From assembly GCA_026986885.1 (NCBI GenBank), contig JALSNT010000045.1, positions 1 through 5,297 on the forward strand: a stretch of DNA of 5,297 nucleotides, given 5' to 3'. Positions 1 to 4,983 of the stretch are shown here, piece after piece. The stretch comes from Desulfobulbaceae bacterium. Its GTDB lineage: Bacteria > Desulfobacterota > Desulfobulbia > Desulfobulbales > Desulfobulbaceae. How positions within the stretch are numbered: position 1 is the first letter of the stretch; the number at the start of each line of letters is the position of its first letter. Position numbers and translations under genes: made by a program. The notes beneath the pieces were generated by a model, which was given only the letters and a program-made list of their open reading frames with translations, was not told where the DNA came from and made no database searches.

Positions 1-978
1 GTACAGATTGTAATTCATGCGCACTCCGGCTGTCCAGGAGTTGCCACTGCCCGATTCATCGACAAATCCCTTGTCCACCTGATAGCTGCCAAAGAGGTCG
101 GCTGTGGGCAGATAGCCACCTTTTGCCTGGTTTATTTTTTCCGTGGCAGCACGAATTACAGCATCCATTTTCCGCAGTTCAGGTCGATTGCGGCCGTCAG
201 GCTTTATGGGGATCTGTTGGGGACACTGCTCTGCAATATCAAGCTCAACATCGGCAAGGCGGATACCAAGCAGGTTAAGAAAGGCACGTTTGGCAAGGTC
301 ATAGCCGTGGTTGGCCTGGATAAGATGTTCATTGGCCGCTGACTGCTGAACCTCAATATCAAGCAGGTTGGCTTTTAATAAATCGCCTGCCGCATATCGG
401 GCTTTGGCCACTGCCAGCGACGCTGAAATAGCGGTAACTGCAGACTTACGGGCAGCGACGATTTCACGTGCCTGGACAATCGTATAAAAGCTGCGTACGA
501 CTTCATCGGCAAGAGTGGCGAGGACCGCCTGCCGCTGATACTTTTGGGCCTCGTTTCTTGCCCTGGCGGCCTTAAGCCCGGCCTGATCTCTGCCGCCGTT
601 ATAGAGACGATAGTTCAGGGTAGCTGCCAGCCGGAGGTTATCCGTTCTCCCTGGATCGTTAAAATTTATATCATTTGAGAAAGTTCCCTGATTGAGGATG
701 TTGCCGAAGGAAAATATAGGATTGTTGGTGCTGCCGTACCGGGCGCCTAAATTAAGCTGCGGGTAAAAGGCAGCTTCGGCCTGGGAAATGGCTGCAGCGG
801 CAGCCTTGATTCGGTGCAGGGCGATGGAGGCGTCAGGATTATTTTTCAACGCGTAATGAACCGCCTGGATAACGTCCCATTTCTGCGGGTATTTCGATAT
901 TTGTTCGGCGCCCCGGGACAAGGTAGTCCCCATGGCCGAAATCAGGAGAAAAATGAGTATGGTTATTGCATTTTGCAT
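1..978 (-). CDS. TolC-family outer-membrane efflux protein (partial, C-terminus off the left edge)
   Basis: The reading frame is open from the ATG at 978 to base 1, giving 326 residues with no stop; the family usually has about 420-480, so the last quarter or so is missing. Family role: a trimeric outer-membrane channel that completes RND- or ABC-type export pumps or type I secretion. Visible: a hydrophobic N-terminus (residues about 4-20, then S-R-G-A near 21-24) fitting a Sec signal peptide; a first OEP repeat starting WDVIQAVHYALKNNP (34-48), then an alanine-rich helix and FYPQL (71-75); a strand-like YRLYNGGR (123-130); the typical RYAAGDLLKANLLDIEVQ block (194-211); LLGI (236-239); and a second repeat from RPELRKMDAVI with GYLP (288-291). 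Odd: the signal peptide has no Lys or Arg before the hydrophobic core, and no clear Shine-Dalgarno precedes the ATG. A pump partner may lie to the left. The family call is firm; the substrate is unknown. Confidence 0.9.
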   Translation of the reverse strand, partial: MQNAITILIFLLISAMGTTLSRGAEQISKYPQKWDVIQAVHYALKNNPDASIALHRIKAAAAAISQAEAAFYPQLNLGARYGSTNNPIFSFGNILNQGTFSNDINFNDPGRTDNLRLAATLNYRLYNGGRDQAGLKAARARNEAQKYQRQAVLATLADEVVRSFYTIVQAREIVAARKSAVTAISASLAVAKARYAAGDLLKANLLDIEVQQSAANEHLIQANHGYDLAKRAFLNLLGIRLADVELDIAEQCPQQIPIKPDGRNRPELRKMDAVIRAATEKINQAKGGYLPTADLFGSYQVDKGFVDESGSGNSWTAGVRMNYNLY

Positions 979-1098
979 GGTAGAAAAGACCGATAAAATC
1001 TTTTTCTGATTACCACTGAAACTCAGTCAGGCTGAAATTAGGGATACCAACGCTCTTTCCGGGGAAATGTAGTGACATGAATTCAGACTTAAATAAAG

Positions 1099-1115
1099 CA
1101 ACAGGCAATCTGTTG
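1099..1115. other. Small stem-loop, possible weak minus-strand terminator
   Basis: CAACAG at 1099-1104 pairs perfectly with CTGTTG at 1110-1115 around a 5-nt loop. Read on the minus strand the stem is followed by CTTTATTT, so it could act as a weak intrinsic terminator between the beta-CASP gene and the TolC gene. The stem is only 6 bp and not GC-rich, and it lies about 360 nt past the upstream stop codon, so this role is a guess. Confidence 0.25.
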
Positions 1116-1198
1116 TTTCGGCTTTAGCGATGTTATCCCTTTTTGCTGAACAATGATGGTAATCAAAAATCTTTTTAGTTCCTCTTACTCTTCAGTTC

Positions 1199-1218
1199 CT
1201 GTCATAAAAAACAAGAAA
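1199..1218 (+). repeat. 20-nt direct repeat, copy 1
   Basis: CTGTCATAAAAAACAAGAAA here is identical to 2952-2971, in the same orientation, on the other side of the beta-CASP gene. The flanks diverge at once on both sides, so this is a short shared block and not the edge of a long duplication. Confidence 0.85.
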
Positions 1219-1233
1219 TTTTTAAGGCATGTT

Positions 1234-1251
1234 GCAGGAACACGCTCCTGC
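1234..1251. repeat. Stem-loop GCAGGA/TCCTGC
   Basis: GCAGGA at 1234-1239 pairs perfectly with TCCTGC at 1246-1251 around a 6-nt loop. It directly precedes the AAATTCGAT block, just as the stronger hairpin at 3103-3127 precedes the matching block in the other intergenic region. It is therefore probably part of the same composite repeat. Confidence 0.5.
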
Positions 1252-1254
1252 TTC

Positions 1255-1309
1255 TGCGGTTTAAAATTCGATATTCGTAGTTATGTCAGGTTCGGGCATT
1301 CCGCCTTAG
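1255..1309 (+). repeat. AAATTCGAT-type diverged direct repeat, copy 1
   Basis: The first 18 bases match 3151-3168 at 15 positions, both containing AAATTCGAT. Weaker similarity continues through GTT, GGTT and CGGG to a shared TTAG end. The orientation is the same as the second copy. The block has no coding signature of its own, and it contributes most of a spurious plus-strand reading frame. Confidence 0.6.
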
Positions 1310-1320
1310 GTGTAAATAGT

Positions 1321-1402
1321 GCAGGTTTGGTTGAGCCTTGCGAAACCGGACATTGATGACGGAAAACTCCTGCCCGCTTTCGCTGTACTCAAGCAGACCT
1401 GC
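1321..1402. repeat. Large imperfect fold-back carrying two copies of motif A
   Basis: The left arm at 1321-1349 begins GCAGGTTTGGTTGAG and ends GCGAAACCGG. The reverse complement of the right arm at 1374-1402 begins GCAGGTCTGCTTGAG and ends GCGAAAGCGG. The arms agree at 22 of 29 positions, with the mismatches mostly in a 4-nt internal bulge, around a 24-nt loop. A third copy of the motif lies at 2983-3009. The structure sits 74 nt past the stop of the beta-CASP gene, so in that transcript it could form a 3' stem-loop. It has no T-tract and so is not a classical intrinsic terminator. Confidence 0.7.
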
Positions 1403-1475
1403 GACCACTGTTATTATCAGGTCTCATCGGCATATTCAATGTTTTCGAACGGTTCTCTATAGGTTTTTTAAGGGG

Positions 1476-2864
1476 TCACCCTATATCAAACTCCTGATGC
1501 AGTGACGGCATCTCCACGCGGGTGTCAGACAGGAGACCGGCAAAGGTGTTCATGGCCTTTTCTTCACCGTGGACCAGAAAAGTACGCCCGGCTTTGGTGT
1601 TGGCGTGCCAGTTCAGGAGAACTTTCTGGTCGCCATGGGCGGAAAAACCGCCGATGGTGTATATCCTGGCCCGAACATCGATTTCTTCTCTGAAGATGCG
1701 CACTTTTTCGGCACCGTCGATGATCTGTCTGGCCAGTGTTCCCTGGGCGGCATAACCGACAAAAATAACGGCCGCTTCCCGGCGCCAGAGGTTGTGGCGA
1801 AGGTGATGGCGGATGCGACCGCCGGTGGCCATGCCGGAGCCGGCAATGATGACGGCTTTTTTCATTGGCTTCAGAGCAATGGATGCAGCCGTATCCCTTG
1901 TATATTGAAGTCCCGGCAGTTCAAATGGATCCTTGCCGCCCTGAAAAACAGCCCAGGTTTCAGTGTCAAAACATTCGGGATGATGCTGGAAAATTTTAGT
2001 GGCGGAAATGGCCATCGGTGAGTCGAGGAAGACTTGGGTTTGAGGTGGAATCCTGCCGTGGTCAACTCCCTCACGCAGGTAATAGAGAATTTCCTGGCTG
2101 CGTTCAAGAGCAAAACTGGGTATCAGGACATTACCGCCACGTTTTCTGGTATCATTTATGGCCGTGTATAATTCTTCAATGGATGGTTCCAGTTGCTTGT
2201 GCAACCGGTCGCCGTAAGTGGTCTCCATGACCACGATATCGACCTTGGGCGGGATGTCAGGATCGCGGAGAATGGCGCGGCCGCCATAACCGAGGTCGCC
2301 GGAAAACAATATCCGTTTGTGGCTGTGGTTTTCCTCAAGTTCAAGGAGGATAGATGCCGAGCCTAAGATATGGCCTGCATTGTAAAAGGTAAAGCGGATG
2401 CCCGGAGCGAGTTCTTTCGGATGGAGACAGGACCCGGCATCAACGAAGTAGTCAAGGCAGTTTAATGCATCAAGAGTATCATAGAGCGGTTTAACGGGTT
2501 CACAGTCCGCATCTTTTTTCCTGGCCTTTCTGGTTTTATATTCAGCTTCCTCCTCCTGGATGCGGGCGGAATCGAGCATGACCAGTTTTGCCAGTTCCCT
2601 GGTAGCGGAAGTGCAGAGAATTTTTCCGCGAAAGCCTCTTCTTACCAGCAGGGGGATACGGCCGCAGTGATCCAGGTGGGCATGCGTCAGCAGAAGAAAG
2701 TCGATATCGGCGGGATCAAACCCGAAGTGATTGCTGTTTTCCTCTTCAAGTTCTCTGCGGCCCTGGTACATGCCGCAGTCGATGAGTATTTTGCTGTCTC
2801 TGCATTGAATAAAATGGCAGGAGCCGGTAACTCCTTTATCTGCTCCGTGAAAGGCGATCTTCAT
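1476..2864 (-). CDS. Beta-CASP metallo-beta-lactamase RNase (CPSF/TTHA0252-like)
   Basis: The product has 462 residues, full length for the bacterial CPSF-like branch. It is a predicted zinc-dependent cytoplasmic ribonuclease (endo- and/or exonuclease activity is known in the family). Visible: D29 in LLIDCG-like ILIDCGMYQG (26-35), motif 2 HAHLDH (61-66), H165 in NAGHILGSA and D190 in FSGDLG as further metal ligands. The beta-CASP motifs are E214 in METTYGDR (A), the SGMATGGRIRHHL segment at 343-355 (B) and H410 in GGFSAHGD (C). The C-terminal LVHGE (430-434) belongs to the RMMBL segment. A charged linker rich in E, K and R lies at about 103-120. All expected catalytic residues are present. 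The start at 2864 is preceded by GGGA about 11 nt upstream, a weak SD. It stands alone, with 386 nt to the upstream gene, so it probably has its own promoter. RNase J is less likely, since the protein lacks the RNase J C-terminal domain length. Confidence 0.93.
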   Translation of the reverse strand: MKIAFHGADKGVTGSCHFIQCRDSKILIDCGMYQGRRELEEENSNHFGFDPADIDFLLLTHAHLDHCGRIPLLVRRGFRGKILCTSATRELAKLVMLDSARIQEEEAEYKTRKARKKDADCEPVKPLYDTLDALNCLDYFVDAGSCLHPKELAPGIRFTFYNAGHILGSASILLELEENHSHKRILFSGDLGYGGRAILRDPDIPPKVDIVVMETTYGDRLHKQLEPSIEELYTAINDTRKRGGNVLIPSFALERSQEILYYLREGVDHGRIPPQTQVFLDSPMAISATKIFQHHPECFDTETWAVFQGGKDPFELPGLQYTRDTAASIALKPMKKAVIIAGSGMATGGRIRHHLRHNLWRREAAVIFVGYAAQGTLARQIIDGAEKVRIFREEIDVRARIYTIGGFSAHGDQKVLLNWHANTKAGRTFLVHGEEKAMNTFAGLLSDTRVEMPSLHQEFDIG

Positions 2865-2945
2865 AGTAGTTGTTTCCCATTGATTAAGATTCTTTGTTGT
2901 CTGAATTGCCGATGATTGAAACGCTCAATTTAGTGCCTTACTCCT

Positions 2946-2974
2946 CATTTTCTGTCATAAAAAACAAGAAAATG
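2946..2974. repeat. Stem-loop enclosing 20-nt repeat copy 2
   Basis: CATTTTCT at 2946-2953 pairs perfectly with AGAAAATG at 2967-2974 around a 13-nt loop. The exact 20-nt repeat (2952-2971) forms the loop and part of both arms; copy 1 at 1199-1218 lacks the full pairing arms. It lies about 80 nt upstream of the beta-CASP start on the minus strand, within range of a promoter or leader element. Confidence 0.6.
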
Positions 2975-2982
2975 AACATTGT

Positions 2983-3009
2983 AGGTCTGCTTGAGTGGAA
3001 CGAAAGCGG
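2983..3009 (+). repeat. Motif A, third copy (inverted relative to 1374-1400)
   Basis: AGGTCTGCTTGAGT, four variable bases, then CGAAAGCGG. The reverse complement of 1374-1400 has the same two blocks with the same 4-nt spacing, so 24 of 27 positions agree. The copies lie on either side of the beta-CASP gene in inverted orientation. Confidence 0.8.
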
Positions 3010-3041
3010 ACAAACAGCAACCATTACCTTTGTCTGCTTTC
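3002..3041. repeat. 13-bp stem-loop
   Basis: GAAAGCGGACAAA at 3002-3014 pairs with TTTGTCTGCTTTC at 3029-3041 with a single G-T type mismatch, around a 14-nt loop. The left arm overlaps the end of motif A. The 11-nt sequence ATGGTAATCAA, also at 1156-1166, follows at 3046-3056. Confidence 0.7.
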
Positions 3042-3081
3042 TTTAATGGTAATCAACATTGTTTATTCCATACGGACAACA

Positions 3082-3094
3082 GGCGCAGAGCGCC
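3082..3094. repeat. Small hairpin with AGA triloop
   Basis: GGCGC (3082-3086) and GCGCC (3090-3094) flank AGA. The GCAGAGC centre is the same as in the larger hairpin that follows at 3103-3127, which suggests the two are related units. Confidence 0.5.
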
Positions 3095-3102
3095 ACAGAT
3101 TG

Positions 3103-3127
3103 CGTCACACCGCAGAGCGGTGTGACG
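3103..3127. repeat. Perfect 11-bp hairpin with AGA triloop
   Basis: CGTCACACCGC (3103-3113) and GCGGTGTGACG (3117-3127) are exact reverse complements around AGA. This is the strongest palindrome in the window. It is not followed by a T-tract on either strand, so it is better read as a REP-like unit than as an intrinsic terminator. Confidence 0.8.
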
Positions 3128-3150
3128 AGAGCGAACATTTCAGGGCACAC

Positions 3151-3208
3151 TGCAGTTCGAAATTCGATGTCCATTGTTCTATTGGGTTGCGGGTGAAACC
3201 GGCTTTAG
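3151..3208 (+). repeat. AAATTCGAT-type diverged direct repeat, copy 2
   Basis: Matches 1255-1309 (15 of the first 18 bases, then weaker similarity to the shared TTAG end) in the same orientation. It sits just after the perfect hairpin at 3103-3127. Confidence 0.6.
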
Positions 3209-3250
3209 AAAAATACAAAAAATCATAAAAAAGACAGATTGTGCCGAGTC

Positions 3251-4000
3251 TCAGCTCAGCTTAACGAGGTCATCTTCGTCGGGAAGGAGCAGTCCGGCAT
3301 GTTCCGCAACGAGATCCTGCAGCCGGTTGTTTTCCTGTTGTCTGGTTTTTCGTTCAATATGGAGCAGGGCCAGTTGTTTGATATTTTCTTCGTTCAGAAG
3401 TTGCAGGCAGCCGGTCACCGAGCCGTGACCGGCTATCTTGTTCTGCAGCATGAATGCCTCATGCAGGACGAGGTCACAGCCGTGCATCAGTTTTCTACTC
3501 TCGTGCGTGGGTCTGCCGTCGCCGCTGTAATAGAGTCGGTGTCTGCCGTCATCAACCAGGAGACCAAAATTCTTTTGTGAGTGATCGGTTTGGGCGGCCT
3601 GGAGGTGCAGGCCGCCTGAAGCGAACGGGATGCCGGGAATGATAGTATGAAAGTGGAGCGGAAAGCTCAACTTTTTTGCAAATCCGGGATAGGCAAGCTC
3701 CAGGGTGGTCAGTGTTATGTCCCGTAACCTTTTCTGCCCGATAAACTGCAGGGGCCTGGTTCTGCCCATTTCCCAGAAACGAAGGAGCAGCAAGGGCAGG
3801 CCGAAAAAATGATCGCCGTGAAAATGGGAAATCCAGACGGTATCCAGGCAATCAGGATCATCGCAATGACGAAAAAAACGGTGCGGTACGGAAAAACCAC
3901 AGTCCAGCAACAGGGACATGTCGCCGGTACGTACCAGAACGGAGCAGTTACCGTGGCGGCTGTCACAGGCCTCACCGACCCCTAAGAAAAGAACCTGCAT
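3251..4000 (-). CDS. RNase Z-like metallo-beta-lactamase-fold hydrolase
   Basis: The product has 249 residues, shorter than the roughly 305-330 of typical bacterial RNase Z. Visible: GVGEACDSRHGNCSVLV (7-23) as the first strands, LLLDCG (30-35), the zinc motif HFHGDH (59-64), H140 in QTDHS, D161 in YYSGDGRPT, HEAF (180-183) resembling the RNase Z HEAT motif, and H214 in LLHIERK as the last ligand. The C-terminal LLPDEDDL also fits the RNase Z end. All metal ligands appear intact. I do not see the long inserted arm (exosite) that binds tRNA in standard RNase Z, so tRNA 3' processing is uncertain and another phosphodiester substrate is possible. It starts 5 nt after the stop of the PAS gene with no strong SD, so translation is probably coupled. 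It is the last gene of the hemE operon. Confidence 0.85.
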   Translation of the reverse strand: MQVLFLGVGEACDSRHGNCSVLVRTGDMSLLLDCGFSVPHRFFRHCDDPDCLDTVWISHFHGDHFFGLPLLLLRFWEMGRTRPLQFIGQKRLRDITLTTLELAYPGFAKKLSFPLHFHTIIPGIPFASGGLHLQAAQTDHSQKNFGLLVDDGRHRLYYSGDGRPTHESRKLMHGCDLVLHEAFMLQNKIAGHGSVTGCLQLLNEENIKQLALLHIERKTRQQENNRLQDLVAEHAGLLLPDEDDLVKLS

Positions 4001-4005
4001 GGGGA

Positions 4006-4377
4006 TTATTTTCTTTGTTTGATGACGATTTCACCGGCGAGCGGACTGACGGTCTCAATAATTCCGGCAAAAATTCCATCCCGGTACCAGGGGACCTGTT
4101 GAATGAGTCTGCGGCCTGATTTTCTCTCGGTGATGTAGACGTTGGCCTGTTGCGTTTGCAATTGTTTACGGATGATTTTGTTGGCGGATTGCGGATGACA
4201 GGCAAACAGGCTGGTGCCGATAAGGTTGCCTCCGCCCCGTTTTTCAAATAATTCCAATGATTTTTTATTCATGGCGATAATAATGCCCTCCCGGTCGCAG
4301 ACCGTGACTGCCGCCGGATAGTCTTCATGCCAGTCAAAGGGTATTTTTTCTTCTTTTTCTTTTTGATCTACGACCAT
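4006..4377 (-). CDS. Single-domain PAS protein
   Basis: The product has 123 residues and is almost entirely one PAS domain (about 15-112), with no attached kinase, cyclase or DNA-binding domain. Visible: a charged N-terminus KEKEEK (6-11), YPAAVTVCDREGIIIAMN (20-37) forming the first PAS strands, NLIGTSLFACHP (51-62), and a C-terminal strand pair around PWYRDGIFAGIIE (96-108). The C-H-P motif and WYRDG pattern match a group of stand-alone bacterial PAS proteins I recognise only generally. The ligand is unknown; C26, C60 and H61 are candidate redox or cofactor-contacting residues, by inference only. The gene overlaps the HD gene by 10 nt and is followed 5 nt later by the metallo-hydrolase, so it is an operon member and may sense a signal for its neighbours. 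It is a soluble protein with no signal peptide. Confidence 0.88.
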   Translation of the reverse strand: MVVDQKEKEEKIPFDWHEDYPAAVTVCDREGIIIAMNKKSLELFEKRGGGNLIGTSLFACHPQSANKIIRKQLQTQQANVYITERKSGRRLIQQVPWYRDGIFAGIIETVSPLAGEIVIKQRK

Positions 4378-4976
4378 GGATCATACTCACGGGCAATGGA
4401 CGGCTGCGGCGAGCGGACACGTTTTTCCAGCTGGTCCGGATTGAAGGGGAGGACGGCAAACAGGTATTTTTCAATATATCGGCATTGTTCAAAATTTTCC
4501 CGGATAAGCGCATGCCGGTGCGGATCATTGTTGCCGTAATGTTTCAGGATATAGTCCAGTCTTTCTTCCAGAGTAACGACAGCGGCGTGCCGTACCCGTT
4601 TGTCGGCATAATAGACGATTTCTCCGGCGGTGAACAGGCCGTTTTTATATCTGCCGGGATCATATTTCCTGAGGATTACATGTTCGGCGACAATGCCGGC
4701 AATATCTTCATAACCGTGGCGGCGACAAATTTCGGCTCCTTTTGCAGCATGATCGCATTTGCCATTCAGACACGGAGTCTTGGCAATGTCATGGAGCAAT
4801 GAACCGGCAATCGTCAGTTTTCTGTTTATCATGGAGCCGGGTTTTACCTCATCTTCCAGGCCGGTTACCAGGGCATCGGCTACCCGGGCAACGACAAGGG
4901 AATGGTGGCGGATATTATTGAGCATCCCGTATTCATCCATCAGATGGACGCAGGCAGCAATATCAGGAACAACCAT
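4368..4976 (-). CDS. HD-domain (HDIG-type) phosphohydrolase
   Basis: With the start I chose the product has 202 residues. Visible: LMDEYGML (12-19), a first histidine in IRHHSLVVARVA (22-33), the metal-binding pair H62-D63 in SLLHDIAKT, H76 in KCDHAAKG, H99 in IVAEHVI, and D125 in YYADKRV. This is the complete ligand set of an HD domain. The family hydrolyses phosphate esters or nucleotides, and the substrate here is unknown. Start choice: in-frame ATGs exist at 5024, 5006 and 4976. I prefer 4976 because it begins 7 nt past the hemE stop and puts VPDIAACVHLMDEYGML at the N-terminus, as I expect for such proteins; 5006 (212 aa, 23-nt overlap with hemE) is a real alternative. No start has a strong SD. 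The 3' end overlaps the PAS gene by 10 nt. No fused GGDEF or response-regulator domain is present, so it is unlike cyclic-di-GMP HD-GYP proteins. Confidence 0.88.
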   Translation of the reverse strand: MVVPDIAACVHLMDEYGMLNNIRHHSLVVARVADALVTGLEDEVKPGSMINRKLTIAGSLLHDIAKTPCLNGKCDHAAKGAEICRRHGYEDIAGIVAEHVILRKYDPGRYKNGLFTAGEIVYYADKRVRHAAVVTLEERLDYILKHYGNNDPHRHALIRENFEQCRYIEKYLFAVLPFNPDQLEKRVRSPQPSIAREYDPWS

Positions 4977-4983
4977 GTTTGTT

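Larger units (their letters stand above)
979..1475. other. Gene-poor intergenic region R1 with repeat fragments and stem-loops
   Basis: This stretch separates the 3' end of the beta-CASP gene from the start of the TolC-family gene. I see no credible gene. A 67-codon plus-strand frame at 1153-1356 is made largely of repeat sequence. Contents from left to right: the 5' leader of the TolC gene (no convincing SD or promoter); TGATTACCA at 1007-1015, inverted relative to TGGTAATCA inside 1156-1166; a small hairpin at 1099-1115; the 20-nt repeat at 1199-1218; a GCAGGA/TCCTGC hairpin at 1234-1251; an AAATTCGAT block at 1255-1309; and a large fold-back at 1321-1402. It looks more AT-rich than the flanking genes. 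Confidence 0.75.
2865..3250. other. Gene-poor intergenic region R2 with hairpins and repeat fragments
   Basis: This stretch lies between the stop of the RNase Z-like gene and the start of the beta-CASP gene. It should hold the latter's promoter and leader, though I could not pick a convincing -35/-10 pair. A 77-codon plus-strand frame at 2995-3228 runs across hairpins and repeats and is not credible as a gene. Contents: a stem-loop at 2946-2974 with the 20-nt repeat inside, motif A at 2983-3009, a 13-bp stem at 3002-3041, ATGGTAATCAA at 3046-3056, AGA-triloop hairpins at 3082-3094 and 3103-3127, an AAATTCGAT block at 3151-3208, and an A-rich stretch to 3238. On the minus strand that last stretch reads as a T-rich run just after the RNase Z-like stop, without a clear stem before it. 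Confidence 0.75.

Noticed and set aside
1153..1356. Plus-strand 67-codon reading frame
   Set aside because: It runs through the 20-nt repeat, a hairpin, the AAATTCGAT block and the left arm of the large fold-back. There is no SD and no recognisable domain, so the composition follows from the repeats.
1321..1402. CRISPR array or tandem repeat
   Set aside because: There are only two inverted motif copies here and one elsewhere, with no regular spacing, no direct-repeat array and no cas genes.
1569..2021. Plus-strand 150-codon frame opposite the beta-CASP gene
   Set aside because: It lies fully antisense to a well-supported gene with intact catalytic motifs, has no recognisable domain, and is a typical shadow frame.
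2865..2945. Sigma-70 or sigma-54 promoter for the beta-CASP gene
   Set aside because: TTGAGC is present as a possible -35 on the minus strand, but no acceptable -10 lies 16-18 nt downstream. No GG/GC pair in sigma-54 spacing was seen.
2995..3228. Plus-strand 77-codon reading frame
   Set aside because: It begins inside motif A and reads through three hairpins and the AAATTCGAT block. Similarity to the frame at 1153-1356 (a KFD-containing stretch) is explained by the shared DNA repeat and not by a protein family.
3205..3250. Intrinsic terminator after the RNase Z-like gene
   Set aside because: On the minus strand there are T-rich runs soon after the stop, but I could not find a stem longer than about 4 bp before them. 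I therefore note the T-rich stretch without calling a terminator.
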